A DNA stretch of 26,435 nt from Sporobacter sp038405045 (lineage in GTDB: Bacteria > Bacillota > Clostridia > Oscillospirales > Oscillospiraceae): assembly GCA_038405045.1 (NCBI GenBank), contig JBBZIV010000004.1:1-26435 (forward strand). The letters are read 5' to 3'. The position numbers were made by a program, and so were the translations under genes. This document shows positions 22,702 to 26,435 of the stretch, in pieces (within the stretch, counting starts at the first letter, position 1; each line of letters opens with the position of its first letter). The notes under the pieces were generated by a model. The model did not search any database. It was given only the letters and a program-made list of their open reading frames with translations, and was not told where the DNA came from.

Positions 22702-24033
22702 ATGGGCAAATATACGAAAGAAGACATCGTGTCAATGGTCAGCGAGGATGACATCAAGTTTATCCGCATGCAGTTCACCGATATATTCGGGCAGCTCAAA
22801 AACGTCGCGATTACGGCATCCCAGATTGAAAAAGCGGTCAACAACCAAATTATGATCGACGGCAGCTCAATTGAAGGGTTTGTCCGCATCCATGAGTCTG
22901 ACCAGTATCTTTATCCCGATCTGGATACTTTTGCGATTTTGCCGTGGCGGCCGCAGTATGGTAAAGTAGCCAGGCTCATTTGTGACGTCCACAACCCGGA
23001 CGGCAGCCCCTTTGTCGGTGACCCGCGGTATGTTCTGAAAAAGATTCTGAAAAAAGCGGCCGATATGGGATATACGTTTAACGTTGGCCCGGAGTGTGAG
23101 TTTTTCCTGTTTCAAACAGACGAAACTGGCAATCCGATCACAAAAACCGACGATGAGGCGGGATATTTTGATCTTGGCCCGTTGGACCGCGGTGAGGGCA
23201 CACGCCGTGAAATCTGCATGACACTAGAAGATATGGGCTTTGAAATCGAGGCCTCGCACCATGAGGTTGCCGCCGGTCAACACGAAATTGATTTTAAATA
23301 TGCCGAGGCTTTGAAAACGGCGGACAATATCATGACGTTTAAGCTGGCCGTGAAAACCCTGGCACAGAAAAACGGTCAGCACGCCACTTTTATGCCGAAG
23401 CCAATTTTCGGCATTAACGGCTCAGGAATGCATACAAATATGTCGCTGTTCCGTGACGGAAAAAATGCGTTTTACGATGAAAATGGGGTAAATAAGCTTT
23501 CATCGGAGGCGATGAGCTTTATTGCCGGACTGCTTTTGCATGTTCAAGGTATGTGCGCCATAACCAATCCACTCGTCAATTCGTACAAGCGCCTAGTCCC
23601 GGGGTATGAGGCCCCCTGTTATCTGGCCTGGTCGGCATCAAACCGCAGCGCACTCATCCGTATCCCCGCCGCACGCGGACAATCCACGCGTGTTGAGCTC
23701 CGGTGCCCCGATCCTTCCTGCAATCCGTATCTTGCGCTGGCGGTTTGTTTGGCTGCCGGGCTGGACGGCATTGAAAAAGGCCTGACGCCCCCGCCGGAGG
23801 TAACGGAAAACATTTTTAAAATGGACGCCGCCACACGCGAAAAAAACGGCATTTCAAGTCTTCCAGCATCTCTTGAAGAGGCTATTGCTGAACTGAAGAA
23901 CGACGAATTAGTCTGCCAAACACTCGGCGACCACGTCCTGACGCAATATGTTTCCGGCAAAATGGCCGAGTGGGACGCGTACCGCACAAAGGTCAGCGAC
24001 TGGGAAATCGAGAAATACTTCATCGCATACTAA
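22702..24033 (+). CDS. glnA: Glutamine synthetase, type I (GSI-alpha)
   Basis: GlnA makes glutamine from glutamate, ammonia and ATP, the main entry of ammonia nitrogen. The protein has 443 residues from ATG 22702, near the B. subtilis length. It shows FDGSS-like MIDGSSIEGFVRI with Arg62 (the B. subtilis feedback-inhibition arginine), NVGPECEFFLF (127-137), ASHHEVAAGQHEIDFKY (184-200), NGSGMHTNMSLF (239-250), NSYKRLVPGYEAP with Glu303 of the flap, and RIPAARGQSTRVELRCPDP. These match the GSI-alpha type, which lacks adenylylation control. Two ATGs (22699, 22702) follow AAAGGAGA; spacing (8 bases) favours the second. A longer reading from 22648 lacks homology. An ANTAR regulator gene follows. 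Confidence 0.97.
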   Translation: MGKYTKEDIVSMVSEDDIKFIRMQFTDIFGQLKNVAITASQIEKAVNNQIMIDGSSIEGFVRIHESDQYLYPDLDTFAILPWRPQYGKVARLICDVHNPDGSPFVGDPRYVLKKILKKAADMGYTFNVGPECEFFLFQTDETGNPITKTDDEAGYFDLGPLDRGEGTRREICMTLEDMGFEIEASHHEVAAGQHEIDFKYAEALKTADNIMTFKLAVKTLAQKNGQHATFMPKPIFGINGSGMHTNMSLFRDGKNAFYDENGVNKLSSEAMSFIAGLLLHVQGMCAITNPLVNSYKRLVPGYEAPCYLAWSASNRSALIRIPAARGQSTRVELRCPDPSCNPYLALAVCLAAGLDGIEKGLTPPPEVTENIFKMDAATREKNGISSLPASLEEAIAELKNDELVCQTLGDHVLTQYVSGKMAEWDAYRTKVSDWEIEKYFIAY

Positions 24034-24075
24034 AAGGCCTGGAATAATCGGCGCCGCTGCTAAGGGGGTGAAGCT

Positions 24076-24612
24076 ATGGATAAGATCATTGTCGCCTTTG
24101 ACAATGAAAATAACCGAAAGCGGATTTGCGACATGCTTGAAGCAAGCGGGATCGCCGTCCGAACTAGCTGCCGCTCCGGTTCCGAGGCCATCAGAACGGT
24201 GCGCAAACTAAGCGGTGGCATCATCATTTGCGGGTATAAGCTCTCAGAAATGACGGTTACCGATCTCGCGTATGACCTTGGCAATCAGGCAATGATTTTA
24301 GCCATAGCGCCGCAGCAGCAGCTAGAGCTGTGTAGCAATGACAACGTCTTTAAGCTGCCGACACCATTTACAAAAGGAGACCTAATTTCCTCCGTCCGGA
24401 TGCTGCTCCAGATGGAGCAAAAACACTATAGGGTTGCGCAGCCACGGCGAACGGAAAAGGAAACGGAAGTTATCAATAAGGCAAAAGAGCTGCTGATAAG
24501 CCGAAATGGCATGACGGAACAGGAAGCCCATCGCTTTATCCAGCGGCGTAGTATGGATACCGGCGCAAAGGCCATCGAGACGGCAAGACTTATTATTGAA
24601 TCGTATAGCTGA
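24076..24612 (+). CDS. nitR: ANTAR-domain antiterminator with degenerate receiver domain (NitR-like)
   Basis: The 178-residue protein has a receiver-like N-domain (about 1-115) and a C-terminal ANTAR RNA-binding domain (about 125-176: VINKAKELLISRNGMTEQEAHRFIQRRSMDTGAKAIETARLII). In the receiver fold the phosphate-accepting Asp is missing: the strand reads GGIIICGYKLSEM (47-59), with Cys52/Gly53 where Asp is expected, although a Lys-Pro turn (KLPTPF) remains. It is therefore unlikely to be controlled by a histidine kinase. GGGGGTGA precedes the ATG; the gap after glnA is 42 bases with no terminator, so glnA and this gene are likely cotranscribed. ANTAR regulators next to glnA have been reported in clostridia (NitR); the symbol is by that analogy. 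Confidence 0.85.
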   Translation: MDKIIVAFDNENNRKRICDMLEASGIAVRTSCRSGSEAIRTVRKLSGGIIICGYKLSEMTVTDLAYDLGNQAMILAIAPQQQLELCSNDNVFKLPTPFTKGDLISSVRMLLQMEQKHYRVAQPRRTEKETEVINKAKELLISRNGMTEQEAHRFIQRRSMDTGAKAIETARLIIESYS

Positions 24613-24627
24613 AAACAGAAGCTACAT

Positions 24628-24659
24628 AAACAGGCCGGGCACCAATGCCGGCCTGTTTT
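24628..24659 (+). terminator. Terminator after glnA-nitR
   Basis: A perfect 11-bp stem (24628-24638 with 24648-24658), 9-base loop, with TTTT closing on the + side. Confidence 0.85.
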
Positions 24660-24678
24660 CGCGTGAGCAGATATCAAA

Positions 24679-24707
24679 TTGACTTCAACAAAATAATATT
24701 GTACAAT
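24679..24707 (+). promoter_or_regulatory. purA promoter (sigma-A type)
   Basis: TTGACT (24679-24684), 17-base spacer, TACAAT (24702-24707); leader about 45 bases. I saw no purine riboswitch in it, and there is no room for one. Confidence 0.8.
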
Positions 24708-24758
24708 CAGGTTTGCCAAAGCTCCAAGGGCATATAAGAGGCGAAAGGTGAAAAGAAC

Positions 24759-26033
24759 ATGTCAAATTGCGCGATTGTCGGTGTCAATTGGGGAGACGAG
24801 GGAAAAGGCCGAATGGTTGATCTCCTCGCCGAACATTACGATATTGTCATCCGGTATCAGGGCGGCAGCAACGCAGGGCATACCGTTATAAATAAGTATG
24901 GTAAATTCGCTCTCAACCTCATCCCGTCCGGTATTTTCCAAGAGCGGACAGTGAACGTTCTCGGCAACGGGACCGTTATTGACCTGGAGCACCTTTTTCA
25001 TGAAATGGAAAAGCTGCGCGACGGCGGTGTGCGCATCACACCGGACAACTTTAAAATCAGCGACAGGGCCATCATCGTCTTTCCGTTCCATAAGGATCAG
25101 GACGCGCTGGAGGAAGGCCGCTTGGGAGACGCCAAGTACGGCTCCACGAAAAGAGGCATTGCGCCTGTTTATGCCGATAAATATCAAAAGAAAGGGATCC
25201 AGATGGGCGACCTGCTCCATCCGGAGACGTTTAAGAAGCACCTAGAGAGCATTTTGGAGTGGAAGAATCTCTATTTAAAAGGCGTTTACGGCGCGCCGCC
25301 CTATGAAATTCAGGCGCTGCTCAAGTGGGTTGACACGTACGGCACACCGCTGAAGCCTTATATCTGCGATACGTCGGAGTTTCTGTTCAACACGTCAAAA
25401 GCCGGTAAGAGCGTCATGTTTGAAGCACAGCTTGGCGCCCTGCGCGATATTGATTTTGGCATATATCCCTATACATCCTCCTCATCACCGATGGCATCTT
25501 ATGCGCCAATCGGCTCCGGTGCGCCGTTTATGAAGGTTGATGAAGTTCTCGGCATCGTCAAAGCGTTTTCGACGTGTGTTGGCGAAGGCCCGTTCGTCGC
25601 CGAGTGGTTCGGGGAGCAGGCAGAAGAGCTTCGTCAAATCGGCGGTGAGTACGGTGCTGCGACAGGCCGGCCGCGCCGCGTTGGACCGATTGACATTCCG
25701 GCAACCCGCTACGGCGTTCGGATGCAGGGAGCGACGGCCGTCGCGCTGACAAAAGTTGACTGTCTGTCCTATATGAAAGAGATTCCGATCTGCAAAGCAT
25801 ATGAGATCGACGGGGTGGTAACAGAGCACTTTCCGTTTACGCCGCTTCTCGACAAAGCGAAGCCCGTGACGGACACGATGCCCGGTTGGGGGACGGATAT
25901 TTCCGGCCTTCGGAAGTATGGCGATCTGCCGAAGCAGGCAAGGGACTATATCGAATATGTTGAAAACGCGATCGAGTGCCCCATTAAATATGTTTCGGTC
26001 GGCCCAGAACGAGATGACATAATCCTGCGCTGA
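24759..26033 (+). CDS. purA: Adenylosuccinate synthetase (divergent subfamily)
   Basis: PurA joins IMP and aspartate with GTP to give adenylosuccinate, the first step to AMP. The 424-residue length is normal. It keeps WGDEGKG with Asp13, NAGHTV with His41, the aspartate-binding loop ATGRPRRVG (301-309) and the end motif SVGPERDDIILR. It differs from the classical form at several sites: GDEGKGR for GDEGKGK, STKRGIAPVYADKYQKKG for the usual RGIGPxYEDKxxRRG, FEAQLGALRDID (221-232) for FEGAQGxxLDID, STCVGEGPF for TTRVGxGPF. Because the reading frame is intact and the changes are coherent, I take it as a subfamily rather than decay. AAAGGTG precedes the ATG; it has its own promoter and terminator. 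Confidence 0.93.
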   Translation: MSNCAIVGVNWGDEGKGRMVDLLAEHYDIVIRYQGGSNAGHTVINKYGKFALNLIPSGIFQERTVNVLGNGTVIDLEHLFHEMEKLRDGGVRITPDNFKISDRAIIVFPFHKDQDALEEGRLGDAKYGSTKRGIAPVYADKYQKKGIQMGDLLHPETFKKHLESILEWKNLYLKGVYGAPPYEIQALLKWVDTYGTPLKPYICDTSEFLFNTSKAGKSVMFEAQLGALRDIDFGIYPYTSSSSPMASYAPIGSGAPFMKVDEVLGIVKAFSTCVGEGPFVAEWFGEQAEELRQIGGEYGAATGRPRRVGPIDIPATRYGVRMQGATAVALTKVDCLSYMKEIPICKAYEIDGVVTEHFPFTPLLDKAKPVTDTMPGWGTDISGLRKYGDLPKQARDYIEYVENAIECPIKYVSVGPERDDIILR

Positions 26034-26059
26034 CGCGCAGAACGACATAACTTGTTTTC

Positions 26060-26095
26060 AAAACGCCCTTCGCCAAGATGCGAAGGGCGTTTTTG
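26060..26095 (+). terminator. purA terminator
   Basis: A perfect 14-bp stem (26060-26073 with 26080-26093) with a 6-base loop, and five T (26090-26094) at its end. It separates purA from the rRNA promoters. Confidence 0.92.
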
Positions 26096-26202
26096 CGTCT
26101 TCAGACGCTTGCTGACACAGGGAAAAACGAGGCGCTGTCTGTCACTTGCGGGCGCATTCGAATACATCGTCGGGAAAAAATTAAAAAGAACAGAAAAGGG
26201 GG

Positions 26203-26231
26203 TTGACAGACGAAAAGAGCGGTGGTATATT
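26203..26231 (+). promoter_or_regulatory. rRNA operon promoter P1
   Basis: TTGACA (26203-26208), 17-base spacer, TATATT (26226-26231), with an A-rich stretch directly upstream (about 26174-26198) that could act as an UP element. Confidence 0.78.
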
Positions 26232-26309
26232 AACGGAGCGCCTTCGACAGCGGACAAGTTTTTTGGCCGGAACTCAAAGAAAAAAAGCTCCGAGAGACGA
26301 CGAAATTAC

Positions 26310-26338
26310 TTGACAAAGGGTACTTGGTATGGTATTCT
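26310..26338 (+). promoter_or_regulatory. rRNA operon promoter P2
   Basis: TTGACA (26310-26315), 17-base spacer, TATTCT (26333-26338), 107 bp after P1 in the same direction. Tandem promoters with perfect -35 hexamers are usual for rRNA operons. Confidence 0.78.
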
Positions 26339-26435
26339 TAGAGTCCGCCGACAAAGGGCGAGTGTACCTTGTAAATTAAACAATGTAAGAAAAGAACGCA
26401 CCAAACAATCGTCTAAACGCGTTTTAACCGACGAC
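26339..26435 (+). other. rRNA operon leader (16S expected just beyond the window)
   Basis: Downstream of P2 there is no open frame. The segment GTACCTTGTAAATTAAACAATGTAAG (26353 on) and the following A-rich text resemble the leader that precedes 16S rRNA in many clostridial rRNA operons. No 16S sequence itself is visible, so this is inferred from the promoters and the leader style. The rest of the gap from 26096 to 26202 holds nothing I recognise. Confidence 0.6.

Noticed and set aside
25485..26048. Minus-strand open frame opposite the end of purA
   Set aside because: Antisense to conserved purA codons; no domain seen.
1..26435. CRISPR array, insertion sequence, prophage, toxin-antitoxin or tRNA
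   Set aside because: No spaced direct repeats, transposase-like frames, phage genes or cloverleaf sequences were seen; the window is packed with conserved housekeeping genes.

Overview
The window reads as the chromosomal replication-origin region of a spore-forming member of class Clostridia (Firmicutes). The evidence is the Gram-positive origin order dnaA-dnaN-yaaA-recF-remB-gyrB-gyrA, the spore protease gene gpr, soj/spo0J with parS sites of the Firmicutes type, a PrsA-like lipoprotein, GS-I-alpha glutamine synthetase paired with an ANTAR regulator, and an rRNA leader of clostridial style. Base composition is around half G+C by eye. Together these fit the Oscillospiraceae/Ruminococcaceae branch better than the AT-rich true clostridia, but the family is my guess.

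Left part (1-10067). The window opens with the last codons of atpC on the + strand. A shared terminator separates it from a long minus-strand block: dnaA, oriC, dnaN, an S4-domain gene (yaaA), recF, remB, gyrB, gyrA and rnhA. Most junctions between dnaN and rnhA are tight or overlapping, so this looks like one operon for initiation, clamp, repair, supercoiling and RNA:DNA-hybrid removal. The dnaA-dnaN gap (7966-8208) carries three near-consensus DnaA boxes, a row of TAG-like triplets (a DnaA-trio candidate) and an AT-rich stretch. rpsT, with its own promoter and terminator, lies just upstream of dnaA.

Centre (10226-20657). Genes turn to the + strand: gpr (with a candidate forespore promoter), then soj(parA)-spo0J(parB)-small membrane coiled-coil protein-serS-mscL-rsmG, then mfd and a PrsA-like foldase lipoprotein. 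Two parS sites, one perfect and one with a single mismatch, lie before parA and after rsmG.

Right part (20695-26435). A 21-bp-stem terminator is shared by the convergent prsA and pyrG. pyrG and glnA diverge from a promoter-rich 347-bp gap. glnA is followed by an ANTAR-domain regulator, and a strong promoter upstream of glnA runs straight into an intrinsic terminator that can refold into a hexaloop hairpin of the type ANTAR proteins bind. This is the most interesting candidate system in the window: nitrogen control by antitermination. purA follows with its own promoter and terminator. The window ends in tandem promoters and a leader typical of an rRNA operon, just before where 16S rRNA should start.

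Most of the window is conserved core genome. The points worth a second look are the glnA leader/ANTAR pair, the origin architecture and its displaced neighbours, the parS pair, an alanine at the GyrA quinolone position, a PurA with altered active-site motifs, and an unrecognised membrane coiled-coil gene after parB. All positions were counted by hand.
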